A stretch of DNA of 64,000 bases from Cymodocea nodosa (GCA_036874045.1 CM072338.1:20544501-20608500), one strand, 5' to 3'; numbered from the stretch's first letter, positions 31,601-43,256 are shown. Numbers and translations are program-made. The notes: generated by a model not told the origin, from the letters alone.

Positions 31601-34600
31601 TCAAGTTTGTCAGATGTCAGATTGTTTCTCTCACCCATTGTGTTTATTTATTCTCATCCTTTTCTATCCTTTACTTCTTACCCAAAATACTTAATTAATC
31701 AAATCACATAAAATACTTAATTAAAGTGTCTAACTAAATCATTGAAATACTTAATTAAAACATTTAAATCACCAAAAACACTTATTCACTTAAATATACT
31801 CGATTTAACTAGTAAACCACTTAATTAAAGGTTACTTCATCAAACCATCTAAATCACTTTTTCAAAACCTCCTAATTTCTTAATTAAATTACTTAATTAA
31901 ATCGTTTATAAAAACCTATAAAAAATACTTAAAACAATTAAATCCTTAAAATATAATCAATCCCTAATTCACTCAATTTAACCCCTAAAACATTAATGCC
32001 TAATCCTTAATTAATTGTTAAAACACTTAATTTAATCCTTAGCATAATTATTAATTAACTCCAAAATACTTAAATTAATCCCTAATCAAGTCTTTAAATT
32101 ACTTAATCTAATCCTTAACTAAATCCTTATAACATAAAACACTTAATTCTTAAATCAATTAATCTTTAATTAAATCCTTAAAAAACTTAATTTAATATTT
32201 AATTAATCCATAGAACACTTAATTTAATTCCTAATCAAATTATTAAATTATTTAATTTAATCCTTAAAACATTTAATCATTAAATCACTTTAATTAATTC
32301 TTTTTTCCACCCTTAAAAATCCTCCAAAATCTCCTTTTTATTTTCATTTAATCTCAATCATCTATCCCACATTTAATTCCCAAATGACCATCTTTAAAAC
32401 ATTATAATCTTGATCCTTCATTTAGATTGGACAACTCTATTAGGATCGATAGGTTCACTAGAGGGGGGGTGAATGGTGATCGTGTGTAATTTTAAAATTC
32501 TTTTGATGTTGAATCGAATGATTCAACAGAAATGTAATGAATTGAAACTAAGAGAATGTAAATCAGCAAAGATAAGAAATACACAGCAAATTTTTAGGTG
32601 GTTCACCAAATTGGCTAGTTCACCCCCAAGATTTACTTGGACTTCACTGAGTATTTCAACACTTATACACTTACACACTTGCTTTCAGGTTAAAGCAAGA
32701 ACCAACTACACAAGTTTTTAGGTAAAAACTTCAGTAAACCAGTCTCTAGAGTTTTCAGGTCGAAACTCAAACCAACACTTTATGTAGCTTTCAGGTTGAA
32801 ACTACGAACCAACAATTTTAGTCCTTCAATCAGAGTATTGCGCACAGAGTTTTTTCTGCAGTAGATCTTTGGAATATACTTCACTGTTTGCAGACTTGAG
32901 TGTAAATGGAATTTGGAGTATAACTCTATGTATCTCCGTTGTCTGTATTTTGTATATATACCTGATATGTACAACGATCATATTTCTCTCCAACGGATGT
33001 ATTCTACTGTACTTGATTAACCTTAAGTCCCAATACGGCAAGTGACCGTTCAGAAAATCGTTTCAAGATATCTTACCGATTTTCCTGTTCTTTCGGATAG
33101 TTAGTTATGTAACTCTCCGAAGAATTTCTGTAACTTATCAAAAGATCGCATAACCTTTTCTGCCAGGTAGGATTCCAGAATATTTAAATGTGAGCTGTCA
33201 TTCAATTGGATACTTATAACTGTAACTTACCGAACTGTTACTTAAATGTCGGATAGTTAGCTACAATAATCCTCCGTTAAGTTTCCAATTGCTTCAATTC
33301 AGCACATGCATAAAAGACTGACTTAAGTTTCGGATGGTTATACCTGTAACTCACCGAAACGCTTCAAGATTTCGGATAGTTATCTCCAGTAACTTTCTGA
33401 TTTTCCTTTTAAGCTTCTGTTTGGATTTATGCACGTGAGAAATTCAATTACTTAAGTTTCGGATAGTTAAACTGTAACTCACCGAAAATCTCTTGAAATT
33501 TCGGATAGTTATCTAACTCTCCAATTTTTTCTTTTAAGCTTTTAACTACCGTCTTCTCCATTCTGCACGTGCGTAATAGGATAACTTAAGTTTCGAAAAG
33601 TTATACCTGTAAGTCACCGAAAAAGTCGGATAGTTATCTTCCTAACTCTCCGAAAAATCCTTTAAGCTTCTGTTCTGAATTTTTGCACGTGGTTAATTGA
33701 ATGACTTAAGTTTCAGATAGTTAGCTTTTCTAACTTTTCGATTTTCCTTTTGCTTTTGAATAGTTAACTCATTAACTCTCCGATCATTCAACCAACTGCC
33801 TTTCATAACTCTCTGAAGGCTTTATAATTTCGGATAGTTATTCTTCTAACTGTCTGATAGTATTGCTGCTGCTTTAAACTTGTTCTTCGAATACTTAGAC
33901 CTGTAACTGTTCGATTTTCTTGTAGCTCTATAGTAGTATCTTCTGGAACTTTCTCTATCTATTCGTCTGCTTTTTGATCTTTTGCTGAGCTATCATATCT
34001 GTGAAATACAATTTGATTTCCTCACATAGGTTTTTGCATTATCAAAATACTAATGTCCTAACAAACTCTTGCTTGACAATGTAAGCTACCCTCCTTATAG
34101 TCATTTGATCTTTATCTATCTAGATTTTACTTTATCTCTGTCATTAGATTATTTAAAACCCTTATCCAACAACTTGTGCAGCATTTTTATTTCCATTGTC
34201 AAATCTTCCCTTTTTTATCCTAATTTTCAATTGCTTATACCGTCAATAGCCCATTCTGCCATCTTCTTTGACTTTGGTAGTTGTCGTCTGATCATCCACT
34301 CGCCTACAAAAATTGAGATTTTTATTATCTTCCCGTGCTCTCTCACTTGACACCTTTTTGACCTTTTGAACATTTGAACACCTTACAAAAGCTTGCCAGC
34401 ATGCAGTCTAGTCATCCATCTATCAGATGGATTGTTGTTGACCCATTTTTTCAGCCTTTGACTGATAGTTCTCTCTCTCTTGAACATTTGTTGTTTTTGC
34501 TATTGTGCACTGCACCTCTTGCACCCATCATTGGACACATTAGAGATCATCGGTTGGGTAGTTTGTCTCAATCTACTAACGAGCTCTTTAAAACTACTCA

Positions 34601-37600
34601 AATCTTTCATTTTGAAGCACTATCTCTACACCATTAGAGCCCTTAAGTTTCCAGCAGACGACCCACCCCATTTCCACACTTGTTAGTTTTTCAACCTTCA
34701 CAAAGGAGCTTTTGGTGGATTGCAATGGCTTCAGCATCGAGTCGAAAACTCTAGTGATCTCCTTAGCTCCCTCTGTTCATCTAAACTTCAAAGTGAAGAT
34801 GTATCTAAAGTAACCTCAACCTCTCCAATCCTTTCCAAACAACTATGATATTTGAATCTATGGTCCAACACTTTTACAATGTCTTCTTTGATAAGTCTGC
34901 AGTGAATTCTAATGATCCTTTGGCAGAATGTTGCCATTGTCCAACAACTCCAGTGCTCCTTTTCAACCATCTACAATCATCCAAACTTCAAACTAAAGGC
35001 TCCTTAGAACGTCCTCAATGTCTTCAACCCATTCATAAGCATATCAACATCTAAAAACGTGTCTGTGCACCCCTTTGGTAGCCTTCTGGCAATCTCTCCC
35101 TTATTTTTAGCATCCTTCAAGGCTAATCATTGGACATTTTATTTAAATTCAAAGTCAACATTTATACTTCAATGAGTCTTGATTTTAATTTCATTAAAAT
35201 AACATTGTCTTTAATGGTTTAATTAGATAAACTTTCCAAACCCTATCAATCTTTCATCAACATCTAAGTCTTGTTTTTCTATTTTTCTTTATTTCAGATT
35301 AGAGAGTCGAATATTCACCCAAATTGGTCTTTCAACTATTTAAGTTCTTGACCAATGGGGTAGCATCCAACCAAAGGGGACTCTCCAATGTCAAAAACTA
35401 GTCCTATTTCCGGTCTTTCAATGTTTTCTTTTTTCTTGCATGTATAAGTTCTAATGTTTTCAAACTGGAATGCTACCATATGCCACTTCATGACTTTTCA
35501 GTTTCCTTTTCTTATTATTTTCTTGTGTTTCTTTTCTTTAATCGACTCATTAGTCCATCTCTAGGATCTCGATTTTGCTATAGAATTGATCTACTGGTCT
35601 ATCTCCAAAACTTTGATTGCATTATAAAATTGGTTTACTGATTCAAATTTTGAAGCTTCAATTGTTATTTTCTTATAGATATCTTTGATTCCCTAATTTA
35701 GTGATTTGTTTTGTTGGTGAGAGTTAGTGGAGAGTTTAGGAGCCTAATTTATATTCTTTTTGCTTATATATGTTATTAGTCACTTTCATCTTGCATTCAT
35801 TTCCATGTTATTTAAATGCATTTCCATAAATGTATGTTTACATTTTAAATGCACTCACATAATAACTGATGTTTATGTTGCATGTTTACATTTATTTTAT
35901 GCCACATTGCACTCACTCATTAATCCATATTAACTCATCCATGTCATTCATATTACATTGTTATGCATATCTTGTCATGTTAACACTCACATTTTACTTC
36001 ATCTCACAACATAATAGAACATTACATTACACTATACTTACATGCATTTATATTTCACACTTATACCTTGGCTCTTCACTTGTATGTTGAAGCTACTCAC
36101 GATACATTCACATTTATCACATATCACATTATATTCATATATCTTATTTGGTATCATGTTTTAATGCACGTACATTTGCCTCACTTTTATTTCATATATG
36201 CATTCAATCTATGTTTAATAGAACACCTCACTCACTCATCCTTCTTACACTTAATAATTCATTGCAACCACTCCACTCATCCATGTATTAGCATTAATCA
36301 TACATTATTATGTTAATTAACTATGTTCCATAAGTTAATTAATCATGTCTTACCCATGCATCATTTTCATCATTATGTTAATCATCCATCATTATCATAA
36401 TCATGCATCATCTTAATCAATCATGACTCATAATCAAGTATCATCATCATCATTAATCACAAGGCATTATCAATATCTTGCATTATTAACTTAATTGATC
36501 ATGCTTAATCATGTACTATTATCTTAGTTAATCATGCATTATCATTTCATTAATATGTTTAATCATATCTCCTAATTATGCATTATTATGTTTAATCAAG
36601 CATTTTAATAATATGTTATCACAACTAATCATACCTTTTAATCATATATTATCACATTTAATCATGCTTACTTTGAGTAATCATACTTCTCAATCATAAT
36701 TAATCATGCATCTTAACCATACTTACCATGACTAATCATGCATTATTGTGTACTTTAATCATGTTTAGTCACACATTAATCATATTATAATCACACAAAT
36801 TATGCATTATTAGTTTTAAGCATATCATAATCATAGTATAATCATGTTTAATCATTCTCTAACTACATTATGTAGCACACTTCTTGTATATATATCACAC
36901 ACACTCACATGTTGGACACATGCACCTACACGCACATTCATGCACATATGCATGCATTCATGCATATGTTTATGTCATGCATCATACCTCATACTTTCTA
37001 AATCATTTCATCCATCATGCCTCATGTCTTATGTTTTGCATACATGTTTCACCTATTTATGCATACTTGTATGATTTGCTTATATTCCATTCATACACTC
37101 ACATGCTCATACTTGTTTATGCATTACTTCGACTTTTGCTTGCCTTACTTGCTTAGTTTAATCTAGCCACGTACATGCACCATGGCTAAGACACCTTTAG
37201 TGACACTTAAACTTCATTCTTCATTAAACCTACACTTAATGAAGAATTGTTACACAACTTATCTTTCTTCCTTCTATAACCTTAATAGCCTACTTCTTGT
37301 TTCTTTTTTTAAATTAATGATACCGAAATAGTATGTATTTTGAGTATCGTTAGGGTTTGAATGATCCTTCCTTTTAGATCGTCATCATTTTGTAGGTTCA
37401 TTCAAACCACAAAAAATTTTAAGCTATGGAAAAGCAAATCAATCAATCTGTGCATTGGATCGATCAATTCAGTGAAGCTTTTCTATTGATAGGTTGTAGC
37501 TATTTTGCTGTAGAAGAAAGAAAAAGATAAAGACAAAAGTATCACCAAAAGAATAAGATGAAGATGAAGATGCCATCAAAAGAGGAAGATGAAGTCAAAA

Positions 37601-40600
37601 GTGTTACTAGAACCCTTTGCAACTATCGTAACCCATTAGAGTTTCCAGTGGGAAGAAAGGAAAGGAAAAAGAAGAGGAGGTGGTGATGCATGCAAGGGGA
37701 GGAGAAAGAAGAAAAAAGGAAAAGAAAAAAAAGAAGGAAAAAGAAGAAAGAAAAGAAGAAGAAAAAAATTATTAAATAAAAATTTATGTTTAACAAATTG
37801 TGGAAGTAATAAAAAATCCCAAAAATATATATATATTTTTAATTTTTTTTAAAATTAATTCATAAAATTTATTTTCTAGTTTTTTTATTAATTCACATGA
37901 GATTTAAAAAAAATATTAATTACATTATAAGCATTGATTTAAAAATCCAAATGGATCACCGTAAAAAATAAAAAGGATAAACATGCTTTTTAAAAAAAAA
38001 GAGAAATATAATAAAAGGAATTCACATAAAGGAGATATATTTCGCCTCACATGAAAGGGTTTTTTTGAACAACAAAGAAAAGTAAGATATCTAAGAATTA
38101 GAAAAAAAAAAAAATGGAAAGAGAGAAGAAAAAATAAAAAATATTACATAAAAATTACGTTTTTGAAAAAGGAAATTATTAAAAAATCAAAAAAAATTTC
38201 TTTGACTTGACAAAAGAAAAGGCCTACTATAATTGATATAATTTAAGAGTGATCATACATACAACTACTATATTTGTATTTAATTAACATTTTATACATG
38301 ATAATTACCTATAAATTTTTTTTTATACTTATCATAAATTCTTTTATCTTATTTCTGAGTTTAAGTTGCAATTTTAAGTTTTTTAGCTATCTCCATAAAA
38401 ATATTATGTTTCCATCAATACAATTTTTGATCCTAAATACATTTTCTTTTTTCACAGGACTGATCCTCAATATGATATTGACATCTGAAATCTTGATCTT
38501 ATTTTGTCTTATATGAATTACTTCAACCTATTCTTCTAATCTCTTCACTTATTTTATACTTAAACTTGTATTAACTTAGCTTTAATTTGCACTAGTCGTT
38601 CATCTAAAACGTCAATAGTTACTCAACATTATAAGGATAACCAAGTGATTGAATATTCAAACGTGTAGAGTACCTAACACTTTTCCTACATGCACCTAGA
38701 TCTTTGAATCGCAAATCTTAAGTCTTATTTTACACTTAGAGTCACTTTGCATTTACATATAGGTTTTTATTAGTTTATCCTTAATTAAATTAGGTGACAA
38801 CTCATTTCTCCTCTTCTTTTCTTATCCATGTAAAAGAGAGGGTGGCAGCAGTGGTAGAGGCTTATATTTCGTAATCATGATGTAACACATATTATATTAT
38901 ATTTCAGACAATATACATTGTTATATTCTAACTCTTTGCTAATTAACAGTTGCAAATTAATTGAAAAAATTGGAAATGGTAGGTTAGCATTCAACAATCA
39001 ATGCCTAGTCAACAGTGACTACAACTACAACTATATCATGTGAATCTGCTGTTAGGCATCAGTCAAATAAAAGTTGGCAAGTTCAGAATCCCATATGATT
39101 TGTTTATGTATCAGTCACAAAGATTTAAGGTTGTTTTTTCAATTTACTTTCCCTCTTACTTTAAAGTCATGCAAAACCTCATAATATTCAAAATTCAAAC
39201 TGTGCTACTTGATCAAAAGGAAAAGTACAAAGAAATCTATGTAAAAGTGCATACATATAATCCTTCAGAATTAATTCTTTTTATTATATTATTTCATAAT
39301 TTATTTTGTGAATCTATTGAAATTGTGGTTTATCTTATATGCATCAACTCCTAACACTTTTTAACCATGGATGATTCCGTTGAAATATACCTTTAGAGAT
39401 TTTAAGGTTGTAGGCGAAAGGCCTCTTTAGATATTATCTCTATCAATTTCTATTTCTGTCATGAAGCTCTGAATTTTGGTTTTTATCATTTTTTTTACTG
39501 TTTATTGCATCTTGAATGCTATTTATAATTCATATTACACAATATGCTCTTTTGTGAAAACTAAAGCCCAAATTAGAGTATTTTATTCCTTGGAAGAATG
39601 ACAGAAATCATCTTTTGTATTTGACTTTCATAGAGAAATAAGTACGTCACATGTCACAGGAAAACATCTCAAAAGCATTCATTAAGAGACTTGTTGAGTG
39701 GGCCAACAACATAAAGATTTCAGACCCACTGGAAGAAGGGTGCAGACTTGGTCCTGTTGTTAGTGAGGGTCAGGTACAGGAATTATCCATAAAAAGAGAT
39801 TTTATTCATGATCAATTAGGATGATCTTTTACACCCAAATACTTCAGCAATGGTAACAAATTCCTTGTTTCTGCAGTACGAAAAAATAAAGAAGTTTATT
39901 TCAACAGCCAGGAATGATGGTGCAACCATCTTGTGTGGTGGTGCAAGACCAGAGGTATGGAACTCGTCATTGTCTACAACTCACAATATTGTATTATGCT
40001 TCTTATCAACGCTTTTTTTTACTCAGCATATAGAGAAAGGCTATTTCATTGCACCAACTGTAATAATAGATGTGAAGCCCTCCATGCAAATCTGGAGAGA
40101 AGAGGTTTTTGGACCTGTCCTCTGTGTTCAATCCTTTGCAACTGGAGACGAAGCCATTGATATTGCAAACTGTACACCGTAAGCTACTTGTTTTGCATTT
40201 GCAGCATTATGAAAAATCATTTTTATGTTAATAATAAGTTATTCTCCTTCCAGATATGGTTTAGCTGGTGCTGTGCTTTCCAAGGACCCAGAAAAGTGCA
40301 ACCGTGTAGCAGAGGTATTTTAAGCCAATCCTTCTGTGTTATTGATTAAACCATCTTTAGTTTATTATTTCCACAAGTTCCTTGAATGCATGTCATTTTT
40401 ATGGCGTTACACTTTTTTTGTTCAAAAAAAATCATGCATTTCACATGCTCTACGGACCACTTCAAACTATTGCAATGGTATTTTCATATCCCTTAACTTT
40501 TCAGGAAGTGAGAGCTGGGATCTTATGGGTAAATTGTTCCCAGCCCACATTTTGTCAAGCTCCCTGGGGAGGAACAAAGCGCAGTGGTTTTGGGCGTGAA

Positions 40601-40789
40601 CTAGGAGAATGGTTAGTGCGCACTGAAGTAACCAAAAAAATTATTTATTTGCTCAGATATTCGTGTTTCATTGACTGCGGCTGTTTCATATTCTGCAGGG
40701 GGCTTGATAACTATTTAAATGTAAAGCAGGTCACTGAATACATATCCGAAGAACCATGGGGTTGGTACAGTTCTCCTTCAAAATTGTAA
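28686..40789 (+). CDS. BADH: Aminoaldehyde / betaine aldehyde dehydrogenase (ALDH10), peroxisomal
   Basis: Fifteen exons: 28686-28800, 28907-29049, 29900-29980, 30072-30220, 30418-30510, 30587-30710, 30880-30945, 31050-31116, 31214-31290, 39660-39773, 39877-39954, 40027-40178, 40254-40314, 40505-40611 and 40699-40789. All are in phase and give exactly 505 aa, the normal ALDH10 length. The enzyme oxidises omega-aminoaldehydes, and in some plants betaine aldehyde, with NAD+. Catalytic Glu262 (SLELGGKSP) and Cys296 (GQICSATSR) are present, as are the substrate-site residues Tyr165, Trp172 and Trp461. Position 446, equivalent to spinach Ala441, is Ile. The C-terminus SSPSKL is a PTS1 peroxisome signal. 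Intron 8 begins with GC instead of GT (AAAG/GCAATA) and intron 9 is 8369 bp. The gene appears intact and is homologous to the rice fragrance gene BADH2. Confidence 0.96.
29100..29880 (-). mobile_element. Ty3/gypsy LTR-like remnant in ALDH10 intron 2
   Basis: On the minus strand, GGTGTCTAACACTTTC (29429-29444) is followed about 135 bp later by ACTAGGTGGCGACTTG (29291-29306). This pair is a recurring signature near the 3' end of long Tekay/Del-type gypsy LTRs. A related pair, in the opposite orientation, is in intron 9 of the same gene. No coding part, primer site or target duplication was found; the borders are estimates. Confidence 0.35.
32433..32437. repeat. Target-site duplication AACTC, left copy
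   Basis: AACTC directly precedes the solo LTR starting at 32438 and matches the right copy exactly. Confidence 0.8.
33091..33914. repeat. Tandem array of imperfect stem-loops inside the solo LTR
   Basis: About eleven copies of an imperfect palindrome of the form TTTCGGATAGTTA, 4-10 nt spacer, TAACTCTCCGAAA occur, for example at 33091-33120, 33328-33359, 33370-33400, 33457-33487, 33499-33524, 33590-33621, 33625-33654, 33710-33740 and 33826-33855. In the centre they form a longer unit of 120-134 bp that starts with ACTTAAGTTTC at about 33321, 33450, 33584 and 33704. Each unit has two stem-loops followed by AAGCTT and a CACGTG box. The copies have diverged, so the array is not recent. Confidence 0.75.
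33432..33691. promoter_or_regulatory. Three periodic CACGTG boxes in the solo LTR
   Basis: TGCACGTG occurs at the same place in three successive repeat units, with CACGTG at 33432-33437, 33566-33571 and 33686-33691. A fourth, older unit has CACATG near 33303. Repeated G-boxes in an LTR are compatible with a promoter or enhancer role for the original element; activity is not shown. Confidence 0.5.
34064..34068. repeat. Target-site duplication AACTC, right copy
   Basis: AACTC immediately follows the LTR end TCCTAACA and equals the left copy at 32433-32437. Confidence 0.8.
36300..36860. repeat. Degenerate AATCATGCATTA-like repeats
   Basis: Dozens of imperfect copies of TTAATCATGCATTATC and variants are packed into 560 bp of ALDH10 intron 9. 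The irregular period suggests old slippage expansion inside an LTR. The overlapping His- and Tyr-rich reading frames are products of this repeat. Confidence 0.7.
37500..37770. repeat. Purine-rich GAAGAA tract
   Basis: Nearly pure A/G on the plus strand, dominated by AAGAAGAAAAAG. Tracts like this occur in long gypsy LTRs and may also form unusual DNA structures. Confidence 0.7.
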
Positions 40790-41497
40790 ACAATTAGCAA
40801 GCTTCTCATGTACCATGTGAAGCTCAATCCTTCTGCAGTTGCCATGCACTTGTTACAGTACCTGATGTTCACAAATAAATGAAGAAGTTTGTGCTACCAT
40901 ATGACTAGTAAATACGGTTGGTTTTGGAGTTGGTAATTGTTATCTTGAATTTGGAATCTGAGGTTGGTACGATGAGCCCATGGGTGGATTGATGTAGTGG
41001 GGCAGAAGCCGATGGTGTGAAACTAATGTGACACAACTTATTGTTGGCAGGGTGTATGAAACACCCCAACTATACTCCACGCTGTATCACATCTGGCTTG
41101 CTGCACTACTTTCGTTGCGCACGTCGCCACGTTGTAGTGCATTTCCTCTCTGCTTATCATTCTTATTGCTAATAATTCAACCTTTCAAGAATATGCCAAG
41201 TGTATTTAGTTTGATTATATCCTAAGCATGGTGACAGGGGACTTGTAGCCACACCATTCTTTATAGCAATGCAATTGACAGATTTAGATGGCAAAAGTTT
41301 GGGTGTAGAAGGGGTTTAACAAAGAACGTGCTCTAGCTAGAGATGCTATTAGAGTATCATCATTGTGTGAGTCTACATGGATTATCATACTCTAGGATGC
41401 TATATAAATATAAATACGTATTATTCGTCTATCGATATGGACAATTCCATTTCCTTTCTACATCTTGCATCAATATGGAAACATGGCATATGACGAC
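40790..41497. other. Shared 3' region between convergent ALDH10 and kinase genes
   Basis: About 700 bp separating two convergent stop codons. It should contain both 3' UTRs. AATAAA occurs on the plus strand near 40875, a candidate polyadenylation signal for ALDH10. No other gene seen. Confidence 0.5.
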
Positions 41498-43198
41498 TTA
41501 CGTTCCAACGATTCTACCATGTTTTGGAGCTTGGAGCTCTTCAATGATGGGCAGAATATTAGACATGTCCGGTCTGAACTTCGGTTCGAAGTGCACGCAC
41601 TGGAGAGCCAATGCAGCAAGTGCCTGTGCTTCCTTCTTTGCATAGCAACCCTCTAGTCTTGTGTCCATTACTCTGAGAATCCTCCTCCTGTCGCTGAGGT
41701 ATGGCACTACCCAATCAACCAGTGCTTCTTCGGAGCCGCGTCTGCCCTCGTCTAGTGCTCGCTTACCGGTCATCAACTCCAGTAACACGACACCAAAGCT
41801 GTATATGTCACTCTTTGACGACAAGTGTCCTGGTATCAAAAACATTAAATGTAATCCGTGAATTCCGTTACGGTTAAAGTAATTCATGCTATCAATGAGG
41901 TTAAAAAAAAAAAAAAGGCCTTTCCAAGTAGTGGATGTGTTTAGGAAAGCTTTTTCTTGACAATTAATGTGAAGGGTTCAAGTTCTTGCAAGGTATAACT
42001 TAAGTCAAAGTAATAACCTGTGGCGACGTATTCAGGAGCGGCATATCCACGAGTTCCCATGATTCTAGTTGAAACATGAGTTTTGTCGCCGGAAGGACCA
42101 TTCCTTGCCAATCCGAAATCCGAAAGCTTCGCATTGAAGTCCTGCGAAGATCATCCATCGATTTGTATGAGGCAGGATGCCTTTCTTTGAGACCATCAAA
42201 TCTACTGATCATGACAGACACCATACCGAATCGAGAAGTATGTTGGAGGCCTTCAAATCACGATATATGAGTTGGGTTTCCAAGCTATGAAGGAATGCGA
42301 GTCCTCGAGCCACACCAATGGCGATATGGACCCTCGTTGCCCAAGAAATAGGTTTGCCAGTTCCTGTTGGTAATCAGTATTAACGACTAATTAATTATAA
42401 ACACATTTTTTATTTTCTGCGACCTATCCAACTTGAAAATGCAACTAATTTTGGATCAGAATTTGTCTCACTTTTGAACAAGTGGTTCTCCAAGCTGCCT
42501 TTCTGCATGAACTCGTAGACCAGAAGCTTGTCGTCAGCTTCCGAGCAATACCCTATGAGCTTAACAAGGTTACTGTGGTGAAGTTGGCCTAGATGGGTGA
42601 CTTCCGCCTGCCAAGCAAACGCTGAAAACGCGTAAATTCTTTAGCTTAATAATTCCAGTCGATCCCCAAGCAAGTTATTGATTTTGGAAGGGACCTCCTT
42701 TACCAGCCATTCCTTGTGACCTTGGTAGCTCTCCCTCTTCAGCTTCTTGATGGCGACCACCTTGCCGGAGCCTGGTCTAGCCGGAGCAAACGTGTTCGCA
42801 TCCATCCAACCCTTGTACACGAAACCAAATCCTCCTTCCCCCACAAGTGTCTCCAACCTGAAGTTCTTCGTTGCGGCCTTGAGATCGCTTAAACCGAAGG
42901 ACTTCAAACAGGCCGCGTGCGACGACGACGACGACGAGTCCTTGCACGATTTCTTGCTTGACTCCTGTGTCTCTGGTAGGGATTGAAGAAGAGAAGGTGA
43001 GATATATATATCAGCAGATTCTAAGCATTAATTCACATATAACGAATGCATCTTTGAGAGCTCTCTGTACGTATTCTACAACTCAAGATTTGATTGCCGC
43101 TGATCTTCGAACAATAACAACAACAACAACTCACCTGAATGGAATGGAGTGGGAGCATCTGCACACCTTGCAGATTTTCTACTGGAACGGTTCCCCAT
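41498..43198 (-). CDS. Receptor-like cytoplasmic kinase, subfamily VII (PBL-type)
   Basis: Six exons on the minus strand: 43135-43198, 42704-42972, 42472-42607, 42227-42363, 42018-42141 and 41498-41829, all GT-AG and in phase, giving 353 aa. MGNRSS carries a Gly2 myristoylation signal that should anchor it to the plasma membrane, followed by a six-Ser run coded by a TCG repeat. The kinase domain begins at [11 protein letters not shown]. It has the Gly-rich loop [11 protein letters not shown] (66-76), ATP-binding Lys97 (VVAIKK), the catalytic loop YRDLKASN (Asp192), SDFGLA (Asp210), the activation segment with [19 protein letters not shown], and [20 protein letters not shown]. All catalytic residues are present, so activity is expected. 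These kinases relay signals from surface receptors in immunity and development. The C-terminal tail after the kinase domain is short. A copia element lies about 240 bp upstream of the ATG. Confidence 0.94.
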
Positions 43199-43248
43199 GA
43201 TCGATCTCCACCTCACAAGCTTAGGCCACGAGCTACGATCTCCTCCCA

Positions 43249-43256
43249 ATTTATAT
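43249..43256 (-). promoter_or_regulatory. Probable TATA box of the RLCK gene
   Basis: The minus strand reads GGATATAAATTGG about 50-60 bp upstream of the ATG at 43198, which would give a very short 5' UTR. The copia element ends only about 180 bp further upstream. Confidence 0.5.

Larger units (their letters stand above)
32438..34063. mobile_element. Solo LTR, 1626 bp, in ALDH10 intron 9
   Basis: The left end is TATTAGGA and the right end TCCTAACA, an 8-bp terminal inverted repeat with one mismatch (TG has become TA at the left end). The unit is flanked by the identical 5-bp AACTC on both sides, as expected for LTR retroelement integration. There is no primer-binding site, polypurine tract or coding domain inside, so this is one LTR left by recombination between two. 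The left part contains CACTAGAGGGGGGGTGAATGG, 21 nt at 32455-32475, often seen in plant retroelement LTRs. The right half holds the stem-loop array. Lineage (copia or gypsy) cannot be told from an LTR alone. Confidence 0.75.
31571..38890 (+). mobile_element. Old gypsy-LTR-like remnant filling ALDH10 intron 9
   Basis: Intron 9 contains no recognisable coding domain. It starts near TGACACCCTAC (31571) and ends with TACCTAACACTTTTCC (38673-38688), TTAGGTGACAACTC (38788-38801) and GAGAGGGTGGCAGCAGTGG (about 38835). This order is typical of the 3' part of Tekay/Del-type gypsy LTRs. ATTAT occurs at both 31566-31570 and 38891-38895, but in such AT-rich DNA this is weak. Degenerate CTTAATTAAATCC-like repeats (31690-32340), AATCATGCATTA-like repeats (36300-36860) and an AAGAAGAAA-rich block (37500-37770) fill the interior. 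A younger solo LTR interrupts it. Confidence 0.35.

Noticed and set aside
36300-36860. CRISPR-like spacing of short repeats
   Set aside because: Repeats are degenerate, without distinct spacers, and the DNA is plant nuclear; CRISPR arrays are not expected.
35869-37156. Several His-, Tyr- and Cys-rich frames in ALDH10 intron 9
   Set aside because: Low-complexity translations of CATCACAT-like repeats inside an intron; no conserved domain.
31571-38895. Claim of a complete outer LTR with ATTAT target duplication
   Set aside because: The end would read CAT instead of CA, and ATTAT is common in such AT-rich DNA, so the exact borders are not asserted.
28686-40789. Possibility that ALDH10 is a pseudogene because of its mobile-DNA-filled intron
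   Set aside because: All fifteen exons join in phase to 505 aa with every catalytic residue and the SKL ending.
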